Shown: positions 1 to 6,205 of the stretch, in pieces
How positions within the stretch are numbered: the stretch's first letter is position 1
Layout: every line of letters starts with the position of its first letter
DNA from: Muribaculaceae bacterium
GTDB taxonomy: Bacteria; Bacteroidota; Bacteroidia; Bacteroidales; Muribaculaceae
Assembly: GCA_022510425.1 (NCBI GenBank)
Contig: JAFLTO010000004.1
Span: 1-64,000 of the forward strand
DNA length: 64,000 nucleotides
Direction of reading: 5' to 3'
Position numbers and translations under genes: made by a program
The notes under the pieces: generated by a model
What the model saw: only the letters and a program-made list of their open reading frames with translations
Databases searched by the model: none
Told to the model about the DNA's origin: nothing

Positions 1-224
1 TTCAAGGAAACAAGAATGTTTCCTCTCCTATCTTCAAGGAAACAGGAATGTTTCCTCTCCTATCTCTAAGGAAACAGGAATGTTTCCTCTCCTATCTCCA
101 AGGAAACAAGAATGTTTCCTCTCCTATCTCTAAGGAAACAAGAATGTTTCCTTTCCTATCTCTAAGGAAACAAGAATATTTCCTTTCCTATCTCTGAGGA
201 AACAAGAATGTTTCCTCTCCTAAA
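1..224. repeat. Seven-copy tandem array of a 32-bp hairpin repeat (REP-like)
   Basis: Seven head-to-tail units of 32 bp start at 1, 33, 65, 97, 129, 161 and 193. Each carries a 7-bp inverted repeat, AGGAAAC and GTTTCCT, around a 6-nt loop (usually AAGAAT or AGGAAT), followed by CTCCTATC. Variation between units is mostly at the first three bases and at A/G in the loop. The array starts at the window edge and may extend leftwards. Single further copies lie at about 912-938 and 1132-1163, beyond the adjacent RAYT gene, which makes a REP/RAYT relation likely. Confidence 0.9.
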
Positions 225-233
225 ATCTCAATT

Positions 234-869
234 ATGCTTCATATTTCCCCTCCAAGATACGGTCATGGTTTAGGTAATTTTATTTTCTCAGGCAATTTCC
301 TTAGAAAGAATGAAAATATAAACATTCAATGGAGTGGTAACCTTCCTCATTGGAATCAGGATAATGTGATTCAATATGTCACATTCCGGTTGTCTGATTC
401 ATTGCCTCAATCTAAATTAAAAGACTTCATCTTACTAAAAAATGAATGGTTGAAAAACCATCAGAAACCATGGAGTGAGGATGAATGTGAAGAATATGAA
501 GAATTATTTGATTCGGTTGACCAATGGTTAGATCAGGGATATGGTGAATGTCATTTAAAATATAAAGAGGCTATTGATATAGTTGAAATGTCTTTAAGGA
601 AATATGATGGCAAACGTTACGATCTCTATGATTATATCATAATGCCCAATCATGTTCATATGTTAATATTACCGAGGATCGGCTATGAATTAAAAGAAAT
701 CCTAAAGTCAATAAAAGGTTACTCGGGAAATGCCATTAACAAATTATTAGGTAGACATGGTAAATTTTGGATGAAAGAATCCTTTGACCGATTAATCAGA
801 AGTATATCCGATTATGAAAATAAGGTAGAGTATATCAAACACAATGGAGATTATATAAAAATCAAATAA
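234..869 (+). CDS. REP-associated tyrosine transposase (RAYT, Y1 HUH family), probably shortened at the C-terminus
   Basis: A 211-aa protein of the Y1_Tnp/IS200-like transposase superfamily. The HUH metal-binding motif is H140-V-H142 in the segment YIIMPNHVHMLILP, and Y163 in KGYSGNAINK is the candidate nucleophile. The N-terminal LPHWNQDNVIQYVTFRLSDSLP and C-terminal FWMKESFDRLIRS blocks are typical of RAYTs, which in other bacteria cleave and join single-stranded REP hairpins. Most RAYTs continue beyond the YIKHN-like segment with a conserved block of some tens of residues; here translation stops ten residues later, 18 bp before a hairpin repeat. The gene is flanked on both sides by hairpin repeats, its presumed substrates. 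It may be active, decaying, or a naturally short form. Confidence 0.85.
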   Translation: MLHISPPRYGHGLGNFIFSGNFLRKNENINIQWSGNLPHWNQDNVIQYVTFRLSDSLPQSKLKDFILLKNEWLKNHQKPWSEDECEEYEELFDSVDQWLDQGYGECHLKYKEAIDIVEMSLRKYDGKRYDLYDYIIMPNHVHMLILPRIGYELKEILKSIKGYSGNAINKLLGRHGKFWMKESFDRLIRSISDYENKVEYIKHNGDYIKIK

Positions 870-886
870 CAGAAACAATAGGACCG

Positions 887-938
887 GAAGTCTCCTGACT
901 TCCGAAAAACCTGAGGAAACAGGAATGTTTCCTCTCCT
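887..938. repeat. Composite REP unit: hairpin family 2 followed by hairpin family 1 (copy A)
   Basis: A second hairpin family has arms CGGAAGTC (887-894) and GACTTCCG (899-906) around the loop TCCT, a perfect 8-bp stem. It is followed within a few bases by a single copy of the 32-bp array hairpin (about 912-938). The same order and similar spacing recur at 1104-1163, so the two hairpins behave as one composite unit, comparable to BIMEs in enterobacteria. Confidence 0.8.
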
Positions 939-974
939 AAAAATCTCTATATCAACATATAACGCACCTTTATA

Positions 975-1053
975 CACATTTTTCCAAATAATTTTTCTTA
1001 AATTCCCACATTTTTCCAAACATTTATGTCCATTTCCACCACATTTTTCCAAA
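975..1053. repeat. Three degenerate direct repeats at 32-33 bp spacing
   Basis: The 14-mer CACATTTTTCCAAA occurs exactly at 975, 1007 and 1040. The sequence between copies is diverged but the spacing equals the unit length of the array at 1-224. No hairpin is visible. The whole stretch 870-1201 contains no convincing gene; it holds this repeat and the two composite units on either side. Confidence 0.65.
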
Positions 1054-1103
1054 AAAATCTTCCCCGAGAATTAAGGAATAGCTGTCTCCCGTAAAAACAG
1101 GAA

Positions 1104-1163
1104 CGGAAGTCTCCTGACTTCCGAAAAAAAATCTAAGGAAACAAGAATGTTTCCTCTCCTATC
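1104..1163. repeat. Composite REP unit: hairpin family 2 followed by hairpin family 1 (copy B)
   Basis: Arms CGGAAGTC (1104-1111) and GACTTCCG (1116-1123) flank the loop TCCT, exactly as in copy A. After an A-rich spacer comes a full 32-bp unit (1132-1163) of the array family. Copy B lies just downstream of the minus-strand ORF ending at 1202. Confidence 0.8.
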
Positions 1164-1201
1164 TCCCCCAAAATCAATTGTTCCTTTTCTTGAAAGATTT
1201 C

Positions 1202-1426
1202 TCATCTTTTCATAATATATTGAGTTCTTTCATCATTCCAGTCGATAATAGAGGGATCCAAACTGCCTGCAAGCTCATTTATTAATCTTAATTTCTTTTC
1301 TTTCTCAGACTCATTTTTTTCATAATTTTCAATTTTGATTGATCCAATACCCTTTATATTTTCAAATAAGCTTTTGAGAATATTAGAATCCGCTCCCGGC
1401 TCTAAGGTCAATATCATCCTAGTCAT
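1202..1426 (-). CDS. Small hypothetical protein, antitoxin-like
   Basis: A 74-aa protein I do not recognise with certainty. It begins with a short beta-like segment (MTRMILTLEPGAD), then a helix and a charged linker, and ends SIIDWNDERTQYIMKR. Small Bacteroidetes proteins of this build, with a C-terminal DERTxYIxxK-like end, often act as antitoxins encoded before a toxin; that is inference. No toxin ORF follows here: the next sequence downstream is a REP composite unit. A perfectly spaced promoter upstream (1474-1505) supports a real, expressed gene. Confidence 0.6.
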   Translation of the reverse strand: MTRMILTLEPGADSNILKSLFENIKGIGSIKIENYEKNESEKEKKLRLINELAGSLDPSIIDWNDERTQYIMKR

Positions 1427-1473
1427 ATATCCTATTATTTAATTTTTGAAACATATCACATAGTCATACATTA

Positions 1474-1505
1474 CAAAGGTAATAATATACCCCAAGATAA
1501 GCAAA
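1474..1505 (-). promoter_or_regulatory. Bacteroidetes-type promoter for the 74-aa ORF
   Basis: On the minus strand a TTTG box (1505-1502) lies 20 nt before TACCTTTG (1481-1474), matching the TTTG-N20-TAnnTTTG consensus exactly. The expected start is around 1468, giving a leader of about 40 nt. Confidence 0.7.
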
Positions 1506-1530
1506 TCAAGAGAAAAGGACATTCCATAAA

Positions 1531-1562
1531 CTTGTTTATCTCATTTTCTTTTCCTATCTTTG
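1531..1562 (+). promoter_or_regulatory. Bacteroidetes-type promoter for the Rpn-family gene, near-leaderless
   Basis: The box cTTG (1531-1534) is followed after 20 nt by TATCTTTG (1555-1562). The ATG at 1567 begins only five bases after the -7 element, so the transcript should have almost no leader. Confidence 0.6.
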
Positions 1563-1566
1563 TTTT

Positions 1567-2529
1567 ATGAAAGACTTTATCTCCCCTTTGTCAGATTTTG
1601 GATTCAATTATCAATTCGGTAGAGAACAGAGTAAAGACAACCTGATTGATTTACTTAACGCTATCCTTCATGAGCGTCTGGATTTTGAAAAGATAGTTGA
1701 CCTCACTTTAAATCCGACAGAAAACAAAGGCATAAGTCCTGAACATAAAACCACACGTTATGACATACATTGTGTGACTGAGAAAGGTCAACGCATAATT
1801 GTAGAGATGCAGAATCAAAATCATCCTAATTTCAATAACAGGATGTTATACTATGGTGTTGAAGCAATACATAGACAAGACAGGCGCATGGATAATATGA
1901 ATTCCTGGGATTTTTCCATCGACCCTGTTGTAACAATAGCATTATGTAATTTCAACCAAAAGGAATTTGGTAAACGTCAATTGATTCATTATACATTCCG
2001 AGATGAAGAAACGAATGAAAGATTTGGTAATCAGTTAAGCCTGGTGTTTCTGCAATTACCTCAATTTCCGGACCGGGAAGAGGAGTGTGATACATTTTTG
2101 AAACAGATAATATATAGCATGAAGAATATGGAAAGAATACAGACACTTGAAAGCATACCTTTCTCGAAAGAGGCTACCGATATTTTCGCGCGAATGGCAA
2201 AAAGAAGCCGTTACAGTGCATTGAGTGAAGATGAGCAACTGGCATTCGACAGATGGCTAAAGTTTGAAAACGATAGATTGTTGGAAATTGCTTACGCAAG
2301 AAAAGAAGCAATCGAAAAAGGTCTTGAAGAAGGTAGAGCCGAAGGCAAAGCAGCAGGTATAGCAGAAGGCAGAGAAGAAGGAAGAGCAGTTGGTATAGCC
2401 GAAGGTCGAGCCGAAGGTCGAGTTGAAGAAAAATGGGAGATGGCCAAAAATCTGCTCAATCTTGGTGTCGATCTCGAAACCGTCTCCAAAGCTTCAGGTC
2501 TATCCATTCAAGATCTCCGGAAACTATAA
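1567..2529 (+). CDS. Rpn family recombination-promoting nuclease/putative transposase (PD-(D/E)XK)
   Basis: A 320-aa member of the Rpn/PDDEXK_2 family, often annotated as a transposase but in E. coli RpnA a DNA endonuclease that promotes RecA-independent recombination. It opens with the typical ISPLSDFGFNYQFG segment. Candidate catalytic residues are D66 (YDIHC) and E80/Q82 (IIVEMQNQ). From about residue 248 the tail is a run of EGRAEG/EGREEG/AGIAEG repeats, a low-complexity charged region common in this family. The 3' end overlaps the convergent isochorismate synthase gene by 6 bp, with no terminator between. It is possibly mobile, but I see no terminal inverted repeats around it. Confidence 0.85.
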   Translation: MKDFISPLSDFGFNYQFGREQSKDNLIDLLNAILHERLDFEKIVDLTLNPTENKGISPEHKTTRYDIHCVTEKGQRIIVEMQNQNHPNFNNRMLYYGVEAIHRQDRRMDNMNSWDFSIDPVVTIALCNFNQKEFGKRQLIHYTFRDEETNERFGNQLSLVFLQLPQFPDREEECDTFLKQIIYSMKNMERIQTLESIPFSKEATDIFARMAKRSRYSALSEDEQLAFDRWLKFENDRLLEIAYARKEAIEKGLEEGRAEGKAAGIAEGREEGRAVGIAEGRAEGRVEEKWEMAKNLLNLGVDLETVSKASGLSIQDLRKL

Positions 2530-3564
2530 TTTTATGCTTTGATATTTTATCTCAGTTTCCTTCCATTCTTCCGCAACTTCTGACCTTCCCGTTATCCCTC
2601 CTCCTACATATGTTACTTGCGTCCCTCCGGCAATCGCAGCGCAACGTATCACTACATTAAAACGAAAATCATCAACGGATTGGAAAGGCCCGCAAAAGCC
2701 ACCGTAGCAACCACGGTCAAAATGTTCATATCTTCTTATCTCATTTAGTGCAAAATCCTTTGGATATCCGCACAAGGCGGGAGTAGGGGAGAGATCCCTC
2801 AACAACCTCTCCAACCATCCCTCATCTTTCATCACCAATACTTCATCCCCAAATCCCTCATCCCTAATCCCCATTATCTCCGTGCATATATGTTCCACCA
2901 ATCCTGCTTTCTTGGTGAAGGTGGCTCCAATTTTCGAAATCAGTCCGTTACGATGAAAAATGTCTGAAATATAATCAGCCACAATCTTCTGTTCCTCTTT
3001 GTTCTTATCATCCCAGGGTTCCGCAGTACTCGCAGCCCTTGTACCTGCCAATGCCATGGAACCGATGATGCCATTCTTGCCTTCGAGTAAGAGTTCGGGA
3101 CTGGCCCCGAACCAACAGCCCGTGGCCGGTGTGGCGAAACAGAAAACAAAAGCATCACGAAATCTTTGGCACAATTCATAAAACCTTTCAGGAACATTTA
3201 CGGCTGAATCTTCCACTATCACTCTTGCCGCCACTACTTTCTTACCTTCCCAGGCTTTTATCGCTGCTATTATTCCCTCCACTTCCCGGCTGTATTCTTC
3301 ATAGGTGGTGGATTTTTCAGGCATCCTGTATAACTTGCCTAAAGGATTCTGAGTCTTTAGAAAATCATGATGGTAGGGAATGGTGATAATAGGTTTATAG
3401 GGTGAAAACATACCGATTACAAAACCCGGTGTCCCGATTCCTTCAAGATACCCCTCGGAAATACCATAATGGAACTCCGTGTCCCCCGGATAACGGTATG
3501 CAAAGAAAGAGCGACATGAAAGAAACGCTCTCCCTATCTCTATCTCAAAAATTTCGTTTTTCAT
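2524..3564 (-). CDS. menF: Isochorismate synthase (MenF/EntC family), first step of menaquinone synthesis, with a repeat-derived insertion
   Basis: A 346-aa chorismate-binding enzyme that converts chorismate to isochorismate. Signature blocks are GSMALAGTR (168-176), LSPTPALCGYPKD (258-270), HFDRGCYGGFCGP (281-293) and YVGGGITGRSEVAEEWKETE (319-338). EntC and MenF both use this family; menG later in the window favours the menaquinone role. Between the conserved TEIMG (228-232) and LERLLRD (251-257) lies an extra segment of about 19 residues beginning GIRDEGFGDEV. It is encoded by heptamer-repeat DNA that also occurs intergenically nearby. The gene is last in an ftsY-rimO-menF run; its start codon is preceded by the same repeat (3573-3639). 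Confidence 0.9.
   Translation of the reverse strand: MKNEIFEIEIGRAFLSCRSFFAYRYPGDTEFHYGISEGYLEGIGTPGFVIGMFSPYKPIITIPYHHDFLKTQNPLGKLYRMPEKSTTYEEYSREVEGIIAAIKAWEGKKVVAARVIVEDSAVNVPERFYELCQRFRDAFVFCFATPATGCWFGASPELLLEGKNGIIGSMALAGTRAASTAEPWDDKNKEEQKIVADYISDIFHRNGLISKIGATFTKKAGLVEHICTEIMGIRDEGFGDEVLVMKDEGWLERLLRDLSPTPALCGYPKDFALNEIRRYEHFDRGCYGGFCGPFQSVDDFRFNVVIRCAAIAGGTQVTYVGGGITGRSEVAEEWKETEIKYQSIKL
2817..2873. repeat. Heptamer repeat block inside the isochorismate synthase gene
   Basis: On the plus strand this block is built of CATCCCT, AATACTT, CATCCCC and AATCCCC type heptamers. It shares AATACTTCATCCC (2837-2849) and ATCCCTAATCCCCA (2860-2873) exactly with the intergenic block at 3573-3639. 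It is read in frame as the GIRDEGFGDEV insertion. Confidence 0.8.
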
Positions 3565-3572
3565 ATCCTTAT

Positions 3573-3639
3573 ATCCCTAATCCCCAATACTTCATCCCTA
3601 ATCCCTATCTCATCCCTAATCCTTCATTCCTCATCCCTA
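3573..3639. repeat. Intergenic heptamer repeat block between the isochorismate synthase gene and rimO
   Basis: Nine 7-nt units (ATCCCTA, ATCCCCA, ATACTTC, ATCCCTA, ATCCCTA, then after TCTC: ATCCCTA, ATCCTTC, ATTCCTC, ATCCCTA). The final unit ends at 3639 and its last three bases are the reverse complement of the rimO stop codon TAG. A 28-bp stretch (3580-3607) is identical to 3719-3746 inside rimO. Confidence 0.85.
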
Positions 3640-4974
3640 AATCTCTCCTATCAACTCAAAGGGATATGCCTCTGTTATCCTCACATCGACGAAATCCCCC
3701 GCTTTCAAATTATCCCCCATCCCCAATACTTCATCCCTAATCCCTAACTCCTCCCCAATCCCTCGTATTATCACTTCCGGATCCACTTCAAGCGAGTCAT
3801 ATTGTGTCCTGCCATAGGCGACTCCATTTTCAATACGGTCAATCAGCACTTTCTGAACACTTCCCACCATAGCCTCATTCAGTTCCAGAGCTATCTCCTC
3901 TTGAGTAGCCATTAGTTTATCCAACCTTTCCTGTTTCACTTCCTGAGGTATGATGTCTTTGTGACGAGCCGCCGCATGTGTATCCTCCTCTTCGCAATAG
4001 GTGAAGGCTCCCATCCTGTCGAAGCGTTGGGTCTTTACAAATTCCAGCAGTTCTTCGAATTCCTTTTCCCCTTCTCCCGGGAAACCGGTCATCAATGTGG
4101 TACGTATCTTTATTCCCGGTACTTTCTCCCTTATAGTCGCCAACAGTTTCAAAGTCTCCTCTTTTGTGATGTGCCGACGCATATTCTTTAAAACGGGATC
4201 GGATATATGTTGCAACGCTATGTCGAGATATTTGCACACATTCTCTCTCTTGGCCATCACATCAAGCACATCGTAGGGGAAATCGGCTGGATATGCGTAA
4301 TGAAGCCTTATCCATTCCACTCCCTCCAAGTCGGCCATTCTGTCTATGAGTTCGGCCAATTTCGATTCCCCATACAAATCAGTGCCATATGCTGAAAGAT
4401 CCTGGGCTATGACATTGAATTCCTTAACCCCCTCTCTGACCAATGCTTTAACTTCTTCAAGAATTTCTTCAATGGGTCGGGAGGTGTGCCTGCCTGTGAT
4501 CAGCGGAATGGCGCAAAAGGCACAGAATCTGTTGCAACCTTCCGAAATTTTAAGATAAGCGGAATGTGGGGGAGTGGTTAACTTCCTTTCCCATTCCTTG
4601 GGGCGCCTTGAAGTATGTTTGAGATCAGGCAATTCATCTATAAAGCGTTGGTAATCAAATTTGCCATACCATAAATCCACCTCCGGAATCTCCTCTTTCA
4701 AATCTTGGAGATATCTTTGTGAAAGACAACCCATCACGGCTATCTTTCCGATTTTACCATCTTTCTTAAGTTCACAGAGTTCAAGTATTGTATTCACCGA
4801 CTCCTCCTTGGCATCGGAAATGAATCCGCAGGTGTTCACAACCACATATTCACCCCTTGGTTTTTGGGAATCAAAAACCACTTTATAACCTTTGGCATTG
4901 AGACGTTTTATCAGTCGTTCGCTCTCCACTAAGTTTTTGGAGCAACCTAAGGAAATAACATCTATACGAGGCAT
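3637..4974 (-). CDS. rimO: Ribosomal protein S12 methylthiotransferase RimO, with a repeat-derived insertion
   Basis: A 445-aa radical-SAM methylthiotransferase that adds a methylthio group to the conserved aspartate of ribosomal protein S12. The N-terminal UPF0004 domain has cluster cysteines C11, C49 and C83 (GCSKNL, NTCGF, MGCLSQRY). The radical-SAM cluster is CNRFCAFC (147-154), preceded by LKISEGCNRF. A TRAM domain occupies the C-terminus (from about 370). Inside TRAM, between EVDPEVII and LKAGDFVDV, an extra stretch of about 19 residues (404-422, containing GIRDEVLGMGD) is encoded by heptamer repeats. The stop codon lies in another repeat block. It is the middle gene of the ftsY-rimO-menF run. 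Confidence 0.95.
   Translation of the reverse strand: MPRIDVISLGCSKNLVESERLIKRLNAKGYKVVFDSQKPRGEYVVVNTCGFISDAKEESVNTILELCELKKDGKIGKIAVMGCLSQRYLQDLKEEIPEVDLWYGKFDYQRFIDELPDLKHTSRRPKEWERKLTTPPHSAYLKISEGCNRFCAFCAIPLITGRHTSRPIEEILEEVKALVREGVKEFNVIAQDLSAYGTDLYGESKLAELIDRMADLEGVEWIRLHYAYPADFPYDVLDVMAKRENVCKYLDIALQHISDPVLKNMRRHITKEETLKLLATIREKVPGIKIRTTLMTGFPGEGEKEFEELLEFVKTQRFDRMGAFTYCEEEDTHAAARHKDIIPQEVKQERLDKLMATQEEIALELNEAMVGSVQKVLIDRIENGVAYGRTQYDSLEVDPEVIIRGIGEELGIRDEVLGMGDNLKAGDFVDVRITEAYPFELIGEI
3712..3764. repeat. Heptamer repeat block inside rimO (TRAM domain)
   Basis: Units on the plus strand: ATCCCCC, ATCCCCA, ATACTTC, ATCCCTA, ATCCCTA, ACTCCTC, CCCA, ATCCCTC. Positions 3719-3746 are identical to 3580-3607 in the intergenic block. 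The block is translated as part of the GIGEELGIRDEVLGMGD segment. Confidence 0.85.
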
Positions 4975-4975
4975 C

Positions 4976-5062
4976 GTTAGGGGGTGTAAGGGATTAGGGA
5001 TGGGGTATTGGGGAATGGGTATAGGGTATAATAGGGATGGGGTATAGGGGTATTGGGGATTA
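4976..5062. repeat. Heptamer repeat block between rimO and ftsY, inverted orientation
   Basis: The G-rich strand is now the plus strand: GTTAGGG, GGGATTA, GGGATGG, GGTATTG and GGGATTA type units. The orientation is opposite to the three blocks at 2817-3764. The last unit GGGATTA (5056-5062) contains, on the other strand, the ftsY stop codon TAA. Confidence 0.8.
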
Positions 5063-6022
5063 GAGGCTGAAGAGGGTTTTTACGAATTCCTCGGGATTGA
5101 ACACCTGTAAATCGTCGAGTCCTTCCCCGATCCCGATGTATTTCACGGGTATCTTAAACTGGTCGCTGATACCAATCACAACTCCACCTTTGGCCGTGCC
5201 GTCGAGTTTGGTGACAGCAAGTGCGTTAACTTCAGTGGCAGCCACAAACTGTTTTGCCTGTTCGAATGCATTCTGGCCTGTTGAGCCGTCGAGCACCAAC
5301 AAGATTTCCTGAGGTGCGTCAGGCACCACTCTCTTCATCACACTCTTGATCTTTGTGAGCTCGTTCATCAGGCCTATTTTATTGTGCAAACGTCCGGCTG
5401 TGTCTATTATCACCACATCCGCTCCCTGGGCTTTGGCTGAATTTAATGTATCGAAGGCCACAGCCGCCGGGTCGCTGCCCATCTTTTGTTTGATGACAGG
5501 CACCCCCACACGTTCCCCCCAGATGTCGAGCTGTTCAATGGCTGCGGCACGGAATGTGTCGGCTGCGCCAAGCACAACTTTATTGCCAGCTTTCTTAAAT
5601 TGTGCGGCCAGCTTACCTATTGTGGTGGTCTTTCCGACTCCGTTCACTCCTACAACCATGATGACATAAGGGTCGGAGCCTTTTTTCAATGTAAAATCTT
5701 CTCCCACGGGATTATTTTCCTGCGGCTTTTCAAGCAGTCCGGCTATTTCTTCGGCAAGCAAGCGGTTCAATTCCTCGATGTTGACATATTTGTCGCGGGC
5801 CACCCTGTCGCGTATCCGGTCGATTATCTTTAAGGTGGTGTCTACTCCTACATCGCTGGTGATGAACGATTCCTCAAGGTCGTCGAGCAAATCGTCGTCG
5901 ATCTTGCTTTTCCCCGCTATAGCTCTTGAAATCTTACCCCAAACTCCTTCTTTGGTCTTCTGAAGGCCTTCGTCAAGTTTCTCTTTTTTCTCCCGATTGA
6001 ATAATTTACCGAAAAATCCCAT
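5060..6022 (-). CDS. ftsY: Signal recognition particle receptor FtsY
   Basis: A 320-aa SRP GTPase that docks SRP-ribosome complexes at the membrane for co-translational insertion. A short N-terminal segment ([15 protein letters not shown]) replaces the long acidic A domain of E. coli FtsY. An NG domain follows, with the P-loop GVNGVGKT (125-132), then DTAGR, and [10 protein letters not shown] near the C-terminus. It is the first gene of a minus-strand run with rimO and menF. I see no exact -7 box upstream; AAATTCG-like sequence around 6070 is only a near match. Confidence 0.97.
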   Translation of the reverse strand: MGFFGKLFNREKKEKLDEGLQKTKEGVWGKISRAIAGKSKIDDDLLDDLEESFITSDVGVDTTLKIIDRIRDRVARDKYVNIEELNRLLAEEIAGLLEKPQENNPVGEDFTLKKGSDPYVIMVVGVNGVGKTTTIGKLAAQFKKAGNKVVLGAADTFRAAAIEQLDIWGERVGVPVIKQKMGSDPAAVAFDTLNSAKAQGADVVIIDTAGRLHNKIGLMNELTKIKSVMKRVVPDAPQEILLVLDGSTGQNAFEQAKQFVAATEVNALAVTKLDGTAKGGVVIGISDQFKIPVKYIGIGEGLDDLQVFNPEEFVKTLFSL

Positions 6023-6152
6023 GTTAATAAAATTGAAAAGAATGCTTTGGCATTGATATTATTATGCGAATTTAGTTAAAAAATTCGTTTTTAAAAAAGA
6101 GACTCTTCAACTTCAACAACCCCTTAAATTATGATTTATGGAGTAAAGGTAT

Positions 6153-6160
6153 TAAATTTG
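6153..6160 (+). promoter_or_regulatory. -7 element TAAATTTG for the outer-membrane protein gene
   Basis: An exact TAnnTTTG match lies 46 bp before the preferred ATG at 6206. It falls inside the longest possible reading frame (from 6131), which argues for the later start. The -33 box is poor (TATG at 19 nt). Confidence 0.5.
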
Positions 6161-6205
6161 CAGTTGCGAAAGAGGCTTTTTAGTAATACTCTCCAAAAGT
6201 TATTG

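Noticed and set aside
1..224. CRISPR array
   Set aside because: The 32-bp units are contiguous with no spacers and each holds a hairpin; there are no cas genes nearby.
792..1052. An 86-aa minus-strand ORF across the RAYT end and the first composite repeat
   Set aside because: It is made of repeat sequence and the opposite strand of the RAYT gene, with no conserved features.
1567..2529. Insertion sequence around the Rpn-family gene
   Set aside because: No terminal inverted repeats or target duplications are visible; the family label transposase is historical.
3402..3740. A 112-aa plus-strand ORF of NPQYFIPNP-like repeats
   Set aside because: It is a translation of the heptamer block and the opposite strand of the isochorismate synthase and rimO genes.
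3573..5062. Telomere-like or chromosome-end sequence suggested by the TTAGGGA-type units
   Set aside because: The units are heptamers in both orientations, interspersed with housekeeping genes inside a contiguous chromosomal region.
6131..6205. N-terminal extension of the outer-membrane protein from ATG 6131
   Set aside because: It would hide the signal peptide behind 25 residues and contains the likely promoter element TAAATTTG.
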